Positions 17,401 through 30,000 of a stretch of 64,000 bases of DNA are shown piece by piece. The stretch comes from Mycteria americana. Lineage: Eukaryota > Chordata > Aves > Ciconiiformes > Ciconiidae. Position numbers and translations under genes: made by a program. Where the stretch lies: NCBI RefSeq assembly GCF_035582795.1, contig NC_134365.1:126085577-126149576 (forward strand). The letters run 5' to 3'. The first letter of the stretch is position 1. Every line of letters begins with the position of its first letter. Below the pieces are notes generated by a model that was not told the origin of the DNA, ran no database searches, and saw nothing but the letters and a program-made list of their open reading frames with translations.

Positions 17401-20400
17401 ACAGGCAGGAGCTGCAGCCGGGGGGAGCGGGGCAGAAAGGAGGTGGGAAGCACGAGAGTCTCACGGGAGTGTTTTTCCATCCCCGGTGCCGATTTCTGTG
17501 GCTCTCAAAGGTGTTGAAAGGCTAATTATGTGACATGCTGTGAGGGGCTTGGGCACAGCTGCTGTGGTATCTGTAAGCAAACCCAGCAATTTAATTAAAA
17601 AAGAGGCAGGTTCTCTCCCATGCATCATCTCCGCTTGCTTATTTTGGACCGCCTGATCTATCTGCTCCGTTGTGCTTCTTATTTCACTGCTAGTATGGAG
17701 CATGAGTATTTTTTTTTTCTCTTTCCCCTCTGCTGCTCCTTCTGCCAGTGCTTGCTCTGGTCTTTGCTTTATTTCCAAGCATCAAACAGCAGCCTTTTCA
17801 CCTGAGGCTTTCCCATTTCCCAGCCGTGTCAATGCAATTCAGTTCCCACCCCGGTGCTGATGGACTTGGGGTGGACCTTGGCCTCTCCCATCTCACCCCT
17901 TCCTTTGAGAGGACAGAGCATCTCCCACCTCTGCCGAGGGCGTGCAGGGCTCTTCCTCCGAAAACTGGGGCACTGAGCACCCCTGGTTAGGGAAGGTCCC
18001 CAAAGGCTTTCCCACTCCATGGCCTGGGTGAGGACTCCGCTGGGTCCCCAGCAGAAAGAGGTGTTTCCACGGTGCTTCAGCCTCACGCTTTTAATAACAG
18101 CAGCTTGGAGAGTTGTCAGCGGTGATAAACTCGGTCCCATTCTGTTTCAAAATTGGTTTAAGAAAGATGCCTGCCTGTTTAATATTTAAGCTAAATGTTT
18201 AATGTTTAAACAGGGAAATTGTTCTGATTGTCAGAAAGGGCATTAAAGCAGGATGGAAACCGGTCTATAATCTCTGACAAACGCTGCCCTTTCTCTGCAG
18301 CAGCGTGGTGCCTGGGAGCCGCAGGAGTTTCAGAAATGCCAATTTTAATCAACCTCTTTCATTTCATTTGCTGCTTACCACTCCGACAGCAGTGAGACGT
18401 GCTTTTTCCCTGCGAAGCGGGGAACATTGTACCTGGCCCTGTTTAACAGTTTGAGACTAGTTCAGCTGAATTGAACTTGCACTTCAAAATCCAAACGAAT
18501 TGCAATAGAAATGTGCGTGGATAAGGTGAAAAGCGAAGCTGGATGGTGTTGGCCCGCGAGCGTATTCCAGATGGTTTGGGGGGTCCCTTTTGCATGTGCG
18601 CACAAAAGCTGCGAAATTCAGATGTCAAGTTTAAAGTCAGCACAAAAATGAATGGCTCTGACTGCCACACGTACACGTATGGATGAATATTTCTGAACAG
18701 ATATGGACAGCGTTTTTCAGGCAGTGGAAATATCCCCCTGGGGAAAGTGTGTAACGGGGCAGAACCGTTTGATGCCACAAAAGGCTTGTCAGGAGCGAGC
18801 CTGTGCTCCCTCCCCGAGCCCTCAGACGGGCACTGCGGCCGTGCCAGGCTGCACGCACGGGGCAGCCCTGGCACACAGGAATCCCTGCTTGGTAATGGCT
18901 GGAGCTGGGGAGAAAACCTGCAGGGAGCTCGAGCCAAACAGCAACTCATGTTAGTCACTTCCCCTCCCTTAAAACGTTCCTAAGGTGGATGGTAAACTGC
19001 CCTGGCAAACGACCTGTCAAAAATCCTTTAAATAAGCATTTAATACTACAGTTTAGTGTGTTCAAAATCCAACATTGCTGCTTCCTGCTGAGACTATTCT
19101 CTCCTTTCCAGTGTGGATAATTTGAAGTCCACGTGTGAGTTCAAGGTAGATGGGAAAGCTGAAGCTGAAAATGTAGATAGTCTTCTTATAAATAATCTGT
19201 TCAGGTTCCCCCCCCCCCCGAGAAATTGGTAGTGGCTGTCTGATCCTCACGAAGAATGGCTGCAAACAATGAACAAAGTTGCTCAGGAGACACGTGCTGT
19301 CTGTACAACCTCTTCTGTACGGTCCTTAACACTGGCACCGTGAGCACCTGCTCACATCTGATGCCAAGGGGCTGCCTGAAGCACCCCTCCCTTCTGGAAA
19401 GGGCTTTGGTTTGGAGCCCACCAGCACCTCTGCTGAGACTGGTCTGCACTTATGGTGTCTACAAGGCCTTTGTACAAAAAAGGGAGAGGACATATGAATG
19501 TGGTTGAAGCAGAGGCCAGGAGCGAAGTCATCTTGGGTAGGCAGGTATTTCTGTTGGCGTATACAAATGGATCATATCAAGCAGAGCAAGGGGTCGGTGG
19601 CTGCTGCCTGTGATGTGCCTAGTGATTTAACACAGGTGCAAAGAAACACCGCCTTCTGCAAACTCACAAAAAAACAACGCGAGAAAGAATCTGAAGAAAA
19701 GTTTATAGAAGAGCTCCTCTTATCAAGGTTTCAGGACTATTGAAAGGCACATTTCACCCATATTGAATGACAGTTGAGTTCATGGACACATACAATGCTC
19801 ACATTTCATGGCAAAAAGACCACATAATGATGGTACGTTGTGAAACATATATTCCAGACTTCAGTTAAACACTAAAGTGATTATTTTAAGTGTTTCATGT
19901 ACATAATAAGAGCGGAACAGGCAGATGCATCCAATTACTGTAATTTACAAGGCAGTAATTCAAGCCCCAAATATATTTCTCCTTAGTGGAGGAAGGCGGT
20001 ACAGATTACGAGCAGAACGAGGGGCAGCAAATTGACAGGGAGCCAGGAAGCTGCTGCCATTTGGAAAATAACAGCTAGCATCTGCTGCAAGTTGGAGGGG
20101 CTTTAACTTCGCTAACTCATTTCACTCCGCTTCAACAGCGAACGGCCGGGCTGGATCAGATGCTCCTGGGCCAGGAAGCAACCGAGAGCCGCGCCGTGGC
20201 CGTGCCACGCTGACGCAGGCAGCCTGCAGAACAGATAAGCACGGATGTTTGCTCAGTAGCGGGCAGAATAAAGTCCACTAGCGCTTCCTCTCTCACCGTT
20301 TAGCGAGCTGCTTCGTGCTAATTACCTCTTTTCAACCAGCTCGTGGTTAAGTTTCACGTTGTGATGATTAATAATTAATCAAATGCACTGGAAAATTAAT

Positions 20401-20510
20401 TTGGCAATTCTATGTCTGATTGGCATGCTAATCTCTTCTGTGCAGCAGGGATGTTATAGGAATAACCTTGGATATTCTGAGCCACTAACCGAGGTGAATA
20501 CATAAGGGTA
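11421..20510. other. Intergenic DNA between the convergent MAO genes
   Basis: About 9 kb with no recognised exon, RNA gene or CR1. It holds a (TTTG)n run (12386-12408), a 12-C tract (19208-19219) and an A/C-rich low-complexity stretch (about 11575-11660). The part from about 16.6 to 18.0 kb is clearly GC-richer than its surroundings. Longer open frames there lack recognisable domains and are probably chance. Confidence 0.7.
12386..12408 (+). repeat. (TTTG)n microsatellite
   Basis: About 5.75 copies of TTTG in a row. Confidence 0.9.
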
Positions 20511-20896
20511 TTTATTATCTCGTGTGGTAAAAAACAAAGCAGCGAGTGGAAACGAATGCGTTCTCCAAGGCCTCTTTGCCTTTCGGGAAAGGTGTGATCT
20601 GCATTTTGCCTTCCCTCTGTTAGGAATATACCATCAATATTATCACGTCCAATCAAAACAAATGGACAAGGAAAATGCAAATTTGAAAAATGCCCCCACG
20701 GTTGATTTATTTCTGTTTCGCTGGTAGCAACTGCAGTAGATTTGATGCATTAATTATGGTACTAAAAAGAAAAATCACAAGGAGAACAACTTTTGCCCTT
20801 TCCAGCTGTCCGTGCCACTTCTCTCCAAAAATAACACCCATCTGGTGAAAGGGAAGAAGAGAGAGTATGCAGCTTCCACTGGATGTGTGGTCCCCA
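20511..20896 (-). other. 3' UTR of the - strand MAO gene with candidate poly(A) signals
   Basis: Read on the - strand, AATAAA motifs occur at 20706-20711 (about 190 bases after the stop) and 20511-20516. The first is followed by a T-rich stretch on the - strand. Similarity to the other paralogue ends at the stop codon. Confidence 0.5.
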
Positions 20897-21052
20897 CTAG
20901 TTTCGAATTAGTAGTCCCTTTTTATAGGCAAACAGCCCCGCAGCAGCCACAGAGGTGAAACACACGGTAGAGCTCAGCAGGCACAGCAGTCCCGGCACGG
21001 ACGGCAGGTTCCTCTCCCAGAAGCTGGTGGTGAACGGTCGGGCTGGGACATC
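20897..21052 (-). CDS. MAOA: MAO exon 15, membrane anchor and stop
   Basis: Acceptor CCCCCAG, 51 codons and TAG. It encodes [19 protein letters not shown], then a hydrophobic helix ending [13 protein letters not shown], then KKGLLIRN. The last 21 residues differ at one position from the + strand paralogue (Ile for Val). Confidence 0.95.
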   Translation of the reverse strand, partial: DVPARPFTTSFWERNLPSVPGLLCLLSSTVCFTSVAAAGLFAYKKGLLIRN

Positions 21053-24000
21053 CTGGGGGAGAGAAGAGATGGTACCACTGCAGGGTCTCCCTCACCGTGT
21101 GAGTGGGAGGCAGCAAACATCTGACACTAGGCTAGGGAGATCACAGGTTTTCCCGAGGACCAGACTGGGGGTGGGAAGGAGGGTCAGGGCCGTGAAACGT
21201 GTATCTTCTGTCATCCTGAACAGCCACAGGACAGTGAAGGTAGAGTTACTTGTGACTGGGAGGAGGTTATCTTTGGCTTAAAACCATGGCCTGGGACTGG
21301 GCAGAACTAGGCTGATTTCCTGCATTTTGCAGTCCCCCAGGCTCCGAGATCTTTGTCCGTGGCTCTTGGCCATCCACCCCTCAGACAGGGGTAACAATAT
21401 TCCTCGGATGAGTCAAAAAAATGAATACCATCAGCATGTGAGGTAAACAAAACCTTGCCCGGGGGCAGGCCCCATAGGAATCCCCGAAACAGGGACCGCA
21501 GCCTGCTTGAGGGGTGCGTGCCTGACCGGGTGACAAGAAAGCCCGGCTTACCTTCGACTCTGGCTCTGGCATCCAAATTTCATCCTCTGAGATCCTCCCC
21601 ATACTGTGCAATACCTAGAAGAAAAAATTATTTGTACCATGTGAGAAAAAATTAAAACCCATGCTACTTTCAGTTTTGGAAAAGCAGAGCAAGTCAGAGC
21701 AAGGTGACATTGATAAAAGGCATAACTATGACTAGCTGAAAGTGCCTTGAACCAGAAAATGTATAGTGATTTCTCCAGTTATATCACCAAAGAGAGAAGA
21801 AGGAGGCAGTTTTGGTAGTTTGTGTAAATATATAACAGCTGGTCATCAAATGGTTGTGTGCCTACCCAGTGTTTTAAGGATAAAAGGACAGTTTCAGAGA
21901 GTCATTTGTAAAAAGTAGGACTTCTCTCAGAAATCCACACAAACTACAGCTTCTCCAGATGTTTATTTTAAATTTTCTTCTGAGCACAAGTAAAAATGCT
22001 TTTTCACAGTTTGAGACAGTTTGAGAAATAGCAAGGTGACGTTACCGCCATGCACTCGGGATGCAAAGCCTGTTAGGAATGATGCTGCTTGGACCACAAA
22101 CTAGAAAGAGGAGAGAGACAACTCTGGGGCTTTCAAAGCATACAATTACAAAGTTATCTCTTGGCTATTCAGGCAGTACAAAGCTCATCGAGGATTTTTG
22201 TTGAGAATAAACTGATTGTAACAATCACGGAGATTCTCGGGGCAAATGAATGTCTCCAGAAGAGACAGCTAACCATCTTTGTAACTACTGCTCACAGGCA
22301 TGGAGAAAAGAAAAGAGAAGTTAGGTGACTTGAAACAGAGCAAGTAATGAGGATTATAAGGCGAACATGACGTTCTGTCAAACAGAAGCAAAGGGCTGAT
22401 TTTCCCTTAAATAACAGCTCTGTGGCTCTGCCATACAGCAGTTGTAACTGTAATGTACACCCTTTAATGGGTTTTTCCCCTCCCTCCAGACTGTTGTAAA
22501 GGAATTTCACTGTGACTGGGAACCCAGCCCAGTGTGTGTCATTCTGAGGAGATGTAGACATTATCAGAGCCGCCCATTACGAATTCATAAAGCCGAGCTA
22601 ACGGTACCCTCTCATAAAAGGAGAAGCAGAAGGGATAGATCAAAAATGAGAACAATGCTCAGATTTCCAGACTGCGGCATAGGAAATAGCTGCATGCATT
22701 TGTAATGACTTAAATTACTTTTAAAACATACAGTGATTAATTAGTTAGAAATTGTGGTAGTATATCTAAGGGCAGCATCAGGTTGGAGGGTTTTTCCTCT
22801 GGACATGAGGTATACAGCATGAGCTTCATTTTAAGTCTCCAGTGCAGCAATGCACTGCATAATGTTCTGATTTGGGTGAGATTCTTGGCTTCGCTTTATT
22901 CAACAGCAAACTAAGTAAAGTTTAGGAAAAAAAAAGGCTTTGGTTCACATCCTTTTCTGGGATTCTTCCCCATCAATTCCAGGAGCCTCTGCACAATTAC
23001 AGGGTGTGATGCACAAAATCAGACCCTCTGAGCTGTACTTAATCCTTTTTAACCTTTTAACAGAGATGTTGAAAGCAAACCAATGGTCTGTACCTCTCTG
23101 GCTGCTCTCTCTCCTGCCTGTACAGCCCCCTCCATGTATCCACTCCATTCGGTAGCTGTCTCTGTGCCAGCAAAGTAGATTCTGTCAATGGGCTGGCGAA
23201 TGATCCTTCAAAACAAATGGAGAATGTCAGATGACAAGTAACAGGAAGGCGATGATCCTTCTAAAAGCAATTTATGAGCTTTGATGGAGCGCTCAACTTC
23301 AGTTCTCCAGAATTCCTGCAGACCTGGGCTGGGGAGCATGGTGCAATAAGCCGTCCCTGCAGGACCACCTACCTGCTTCTGTACACAAAACTCAAGATCT
23401 GAGAGAGAGAAAATCTAAGGCATAAATCAGTGTACCCAGCTTCCGTGCAAAATAATACGAGCCTTATTTTAGTGCTGGGACAAGGGATAATCCTAACAGC
23501 CTCCAGAAATGCAGTGCAGCTGATAGATTTACGTCTTCTGCATGGCAGCTTTGTTGTTATCCTGCCATTACAATGGGATGTGAATGATGTTTTTGCAGTA
23601 ATGGGTCACTAATACAGCTTCTGTTTGGAGGTTGGACCTGCCTGGCTGCAAGTCCTGCCAAAAGGGGAAGGCAGCTGAAGGCCTCTGCGTTCAGGGAGTT
23701 GCATTCGCCCCACCTGGTCATATGAGCCAGCCCCTCAGCCGTGCAAAGCTGCACAAGCATCCCGGTCAACCCCGCCATAGGTAATGAGCTACCCCTTTCC
23801 CGCGGAGAGACGTGCTTGCTCTAAGGGCTCCCATCTAACCCCCGACTAGGTTTTCCCTGTCTGCCTGACACCAGCTTCCCCAGGTCACAAGCCTCACCCA
23901 TCGCTGCCCAGGTGCTCAGATAAATTACAGCAGAAGAGTCTGTGCACGAGATGACTTCTTCCCACACGCACCTTGGCACAGAGGCAGGGTGTAACTCCGT

Positions 24001-27000
24001 GACGGATGTGCTAAGGAGCTCACGCTGCGATGCGCTACGTGGTTTGTCTGGTCTTTGGCTATGGATGCAAGATTTGTCTGGTTGTTCCTATTTCTTGTTC
24101 CCATGTTCAGCATGCTAAACTGTGCCTTCCACACACTTTTCAGTGATATACCTAGTATTAATCAGTATTATCTAACACGTTCCTTTAGGAATACAGCAAT
24201 TCTGCGTGGGAAGAGCGTGGGAGGCTTTGCTGGGTGGGAGGAGCGAATGAGTTTTCATGTTTTGTGTCTTCCCCTCGTGATGTGACCCAGTGGGCTTCAC
24301 CAGAACCTGATGCTCCACCTACACAGTCAGCGGAGACTCTTCATCTGTCCAAGATGTGTGCCCTCAAGGTCTTAGAAAGCATTAAAAGGACCTATTGCAA
24401 ATACTGCATAGCGGCAAATACTGTACGTAACATAGCAGGGAAAGGTTTCCTGGCTCTAGCAGGTCCCTTTGTGACTGTGCTTTGTTTCCTTGAAAGTCAC
24501 AAGAGAAACTCTGCTCTTACCGAAGTCAATAGCAAGATCCTTATTAGCTGGGGAGTAGGGGAGCAGAAAGAGGGTTGGAGTTCCCCCAATATGCTACATG
24601 TGCCATAAGTTTGTTGCATAAGGTATATCATTGTACACGAGCTAAGAAATGTAAATAGGAAAGCAAAGCATTCTCTGGCTTACCTTCCATAAGAATACAT
24701 TATGCCTGGTGGGAAGTAGGCTGTGTAACAACCCCCTGAATATTGCTCCATGCTCCAGTTCTTTTCTTCATAATGCACAGGCTGTAAGTATTAGCAAACA
24801 TTAGAGGGTGAAACAGCAGCAGAGAAATTGGAAATAAAAAACAAATTTCCTTTGAAGAGGGAAAAAACAGGCTAAGGGTACCTGTCAAAGGAGTGCCATG
24901 TCATCTGGCTAATGCTATCCATCTGCACAAAACAAATCTTTGCACTCTTACAGAAGCCCTAGCTTCCCATGGGGAAATGACAGGACAAATTAAACCATGC
25001 ACTGCCTTTCTCTTTTCTTGTAAGGAGTGAGATTGGCAGCTCTTTTCTTCCTGTACTAGATGCTGCTGCCCTCCCCTTGGGAGTACAGATTGTATGGCAC
25101 AACATGCAATTTTCAGTACATATTTTAGGTACCAGGAATTTTGACTTCATCTTCTAGAACAAAGGAGCAACATTACTGTACAACAGAGGTGAAAACAGGC
25201 ATTCATTTCTTACTTGTAAAGCTTCCTGCATCCCCATTGCCTTGGCATATGCCTCACAGATCTTCTTCTTCCTACATGAAAATAAAATCAGAGTCAGATT
25301 AAAAAAAGGTGGGAAAAAACCTCTCAGCTATTGCTCTTCTTATAAAAAAATCACATTTATTGCAATACATTGGAAAGAAAGTTGGGTTTCGCTTTGTTTT
25401 TAAGTCTGATTTCAAGTTCTTAACATACATTTTTCAAATGCTTATGCCTAAATGTGACATCCAAAATGGACCCAGGGAATGGGAAATGAAGGTTGATTTT
25501 GGCAATGAGCTCTGAAAAAATAAATCTTTGTACAGTTATTTTAGGATGCAGAGCCAATTCATTCTCATGTTCACTGGTGTAAGACCAGAAGAGAAGCAAT
25601 ATAAATCAATGAAATCCCTACAGATTTACTATAGCTGAGAACAAAATATGAGCTGGAGAATACTACTCACATTCCTAAGCAGAACTCCTCCTTCACTTGC
25701 ATGTGTACCAAAAATCACATTTAGAAAGTGCTGTTTGTTCATTTCACAGACTATTGGAGAAACCATATTGTTGTAAACACGGAGGTTTAAAAATTTTATC
25801 ACCCAGTCTGAATGTGAAGGACACCCAAAACTATGCATGTCAGCGCTCCCTGTATCCTTGGGGTGAAGCATCACTCAGTGGGGACACAGTCTGGGAACGT
25901 CTTCAGAAAAATCTCAGTTCACATAGAAACACAGAGCTGGTAAGTCGTAACATGGAAGAGGGGGCAGGACTTGGAAACTCAGAAATATGCATAACTGGAT
26001 GGACATTAGCATTAGCGTCTTGGCCTGTTTATGCTAAAAGCTCAACTTTTGCCCCAATTTCCAGTGTTGGTAGTTGCACTGAGCATGTGTATACGTGCAT
26101 ACGCACACACATATCCACACACATATTCCTGTGGGGAAGCATCCCAGAGAACTGACTTATTTCTGAAATATTTACAATTTCTGAACTCTTACCTCTCTTC
26201 CTTAGTGAGATGGGCCAGTTTAACAGCCTTTCTGGTAAGGATGAAACTGGAATGAAAAATATGGCATATAAATATCACGCAGTCTCAGCACCCCAGCTGA
26301 TCCGCAAGCTCTTGCTTGAAATTACTCTAAATAAAGACAGGCAAAGCACTTTACCGGTACGTAATGGGCTTGACATTTTTTCATCATACCTCATCACTTA
26401 ATAATTACAGGTCACACCGGTGAAAAGGCCTGTGAGGGGTACCCTGGGGAGTTAATTGAAAGGGAGGGCATACGTTTCCAGGGGGCAGGCGCAGAGGTCT
26501 GCCTGGCAGCTACCAGATGAGAAAGCTGCGGATTGCAAGTGTGTTTTCAAAGCTGCCAGCACCGGCCTCATGTTGCTCTGGGGGAATGAACTCTCCATCC
26601 CTGCTGACTCAGGAGAGCAAAGTTATACCCAAAGTGGGCAGAGAGACAACAGTGTCCAGCAAACTAGCTTGCACTGCCTACCCTCTTATACCTAGGTCTT
26701 ATCCAAAAGGACTGAGGCCCTGAGTTTTCTTGAGCTTTAGAGGTCTCGCAGACAGCTGGCCATACCACTGCCCGTGCCATTTGGTGATAATAAGTGATGG
26801 GAGCTTGCTGCTCTGACAAGCACGGCAGTGTCATGGACCAGTCCTGTAAGAACTGGGATTAATATTTATTCAGCCTGAAGGAAACAGATTTGGTGATTAG
26901 TTCATCTGACCTTAGTGGAGATACTTGGGGGATGAAGTATGTTCCTGCACTCTTTTAGAAAGTTGCATAAATCCACAAGGAGAAAGCAGGAAACTGTTTG

Positions 27001-30000
27001 CCATATGGGGTTTGGAGGAGGCTTATTGCTCTCAGGTCATAGAAATTTTTAAGCCTTGAACATGCCCATAAACATGTACAGTTCAGTAGAAGTGGCAAGC
27101 TTTCCTTGCCAGATACTTAAGGAGTAGTTGCCTGACATTTATATTGGCCTTTTTTTGGCAGTCTCACCTCAGATTACAGCGGAAACATTTGTAAAGATTG
27201 TTTGTTCACATTGGCTTAACCTATTTTAAAAACCAGCCAATGCTGTTACATATTTTCCCATCTGTTTGTCCAAACTACAACTTTTTTACTTGGCAGTTTC
27301 TTCAGAATCCCCATTTCTTCGCTTCACAGCTGCTGCCCGGCTCAAGCACCAGCTGATGTTCGTTGTCCTGCCTCAGCTCAACGCGGGGAGGAGGCAAATG
27401 AGGATTTCTTGGACAACTGTATTTCATTTTGGCCCAGGTGCTAAATACAATGCCCACCATAAGTCGAATACAGGCTCACAAAGCTGAGTAAGAAAGGGAT
27501 TTATTTCTAAATCTACTCCACAGCAAAAAAACATTAACTGAATGCTTAAAATGAACTACAGCTGAATTCAGCAACTCCTTCCCAACCATTTTCTTTGTAT
27601 TAGGCTATTTGTAGCAGAAGCTTCACCTAAAAGCTTATACAGCCTAGAGAGGCACAAGAGGCTTGTCGGAAGTGTTCTCCATCTATGAAGACTGTGGGAG
27701 TGGGCACAACGGATGTAACCTGGCCATTTCCCCTCTTCCTCCTCCTCCCATTCCTTCATACAAAAATAAATACACATCTGTAAGTATGGGCTAGAAGCTC
27801 CTAACCCCATAATGGCAGGGAAAGATCCATCAGGTTTCGTGTCATCTATGGTTATTCCAATTGGAGATTCTTCATCCTCAATGATGAAGGAACCGCAATA
27901 ACCTAAGGGGGGGAAAGAAAACAAAATTATTATCAGAGAAACTTGTTGATGATCATTGTTTCTGACAGTAATGAGCAACGAAAATTATCCATAAAAGGAA
28001 TTGTACAGTAATTCTTTTGCCACCAATAATACCTACATGTCTGAAGCGTTTTTGTAACAGTCTCTCTCCTCTCTTCCCTCTGACTTTTGGAAATTTTGTA
28101 CACAGACTCAAGAAAGTCATATTTAATTTCCATTATTACTTAGCAAGGAATTTCTGTGGATTGCTGCAAATCCCTTTGGCTTTCTATATTGGAGGCACTA
28201 AACATTAAAAATAAACGGATCTAGCAAGAACTGTGATGGTTCATTCCATGAGTAACTTCGGCCAAAATAACAACAGCAGCAACAAAACCCAGCGTAATTA
28301 CATCTGGTCACTGCGGGCTCAAAGTTACACCCTGTATTGATTTTGCTGACGATAAGACTGTCAGGAATGGCATCCTGTAACATTAATGCAACAGAAACAT
28401 GGGCCGTCTAATCTCGTATCACATCAGTACATGTTTCAGATGAACATGCAAAAAAACCCATATAGATAACAATGTATAAACCTGCCTACATTTCTTTCTA
28501 ATCCCAGTGGCCGGTTTATGCCCTGAAACATGCAAAATTATATTCTTTTGATGAAGAAATATTCTTGCCCAGTGCAACTCTCAACATCATTACATAGGAA
28601 TTGGAAAACAATCTGTTCATACAAATAGTTCCGGAACTGGTATCAGGTAAGCTGAGAAACACATGATGTTGCAGCACATGGAAAAAATATCTTGAGTTTA
28701 ACAAAAAGCTAACCTACTTTCTCCAGTCCTCTGAGATATCAAGTCTGCAGAACAAAGGATTAAAAACAGGGAAAGGTCTTGCTTACACCTTAAGCTCTCC
28801 TTGTCATCTGCTGTAAATTCTCTTCGGCTGCCCTAACTCTGGCCCTGCAGAAGCAGGGACTTGCTGCTGCAGGGGCACTGCTTCTGTGCATTGCAGGTTT
28901 CAGCAATGCTTCCTGGGGAAACCTTGCTTGTTCTCTCAGTCGTCCCTCCTCAGCTAGCAACAGTGAGATTCGGGATCCTATTGGGTCTGGACTCACCTTC
29001 AGGAAAAGGCATGCACTCAAGCTTGAAGGAAGAGCTCTCCTTTCTAAGGAGCTTTACCTTCCCTTTTCTGTGCATTTGGTTTTGGGGTTTTGCACATTTA
29101 ACCCCCCTTGGATTTATTTCCTGATAGACAGCAGAGCTTCAAAATTCACATAGCACTGGGCTCCCCAGCCCTTCACTTTCCCCACCTACCCTTCCTCCGC
29201 CAGAAGGCTTCTCTGTAGTACACCATGCATTTTATGACACAGCCCATAGGCAAACGCTGAATTAACTGGTTTCTCTTTGGTGGCAGTTCTGGTTTGTAAT
29301 GAATCTTTGTTGTCATGATCGGAGGGATAGCACTGATCACATGCTTGCCCTGAAATGTAAAACACAGTCAGTACAGAAGAGGCACTGCCTCACACTGAGC
29401 TCGCCCCACAGGACACCTTTCAAAGATGCTCTTATCAGTTGTCAACAACCTTCCCACACCTGACTTTGCTACTTGCCTTTCCTACACAGATATTTCCAGG
29501 TGACCAAAATAATTATGCCATCTCAGAAAAAGGAGTTGGGAAACATATCGTTTTGTGGTTAGATGATTCTTGACAGCTTTCTGGACACTACAGGACCAGA
29601 GATGACACTTGGCTGGAGACATGTGGGTGAATGGGAGAAGATAGATCTTATGGCATAGGTAAAACTGCCTTTTATCGTCCCCAGGAAAATATGACCCACA
29701 TTTGTCCAAATTATAAGGTGTTTAAAAAAAAAAAAAAATCACTTTTGTGCACGTTCACAGGATACTATTTCAGGACAAGCAACACTGATGGTGATTTTGG
29801 CTTTCCTGAACATGCTCCGTCCCTCTTGCAGGTCCTGTGTCTGACTGGAGGGATGAAGGACGCTCTGCTTCGGGGCTCAGGGTGACCCTATATCACTACA
29901 GACACTGCTGCTCTCAGGTGCTCTCACACCGGTGGGGCTGCTGAGTACAGGAAAGCCATCTCCTCCGACTTGGCTGCTGCTCAGTCAGCATGGAGGGAGA

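Noticed and set aside
18170..18230. Palindrome-like TTTAA-rich stretch
   Set aside because: Imperfect, AT-rich, no supporting context.
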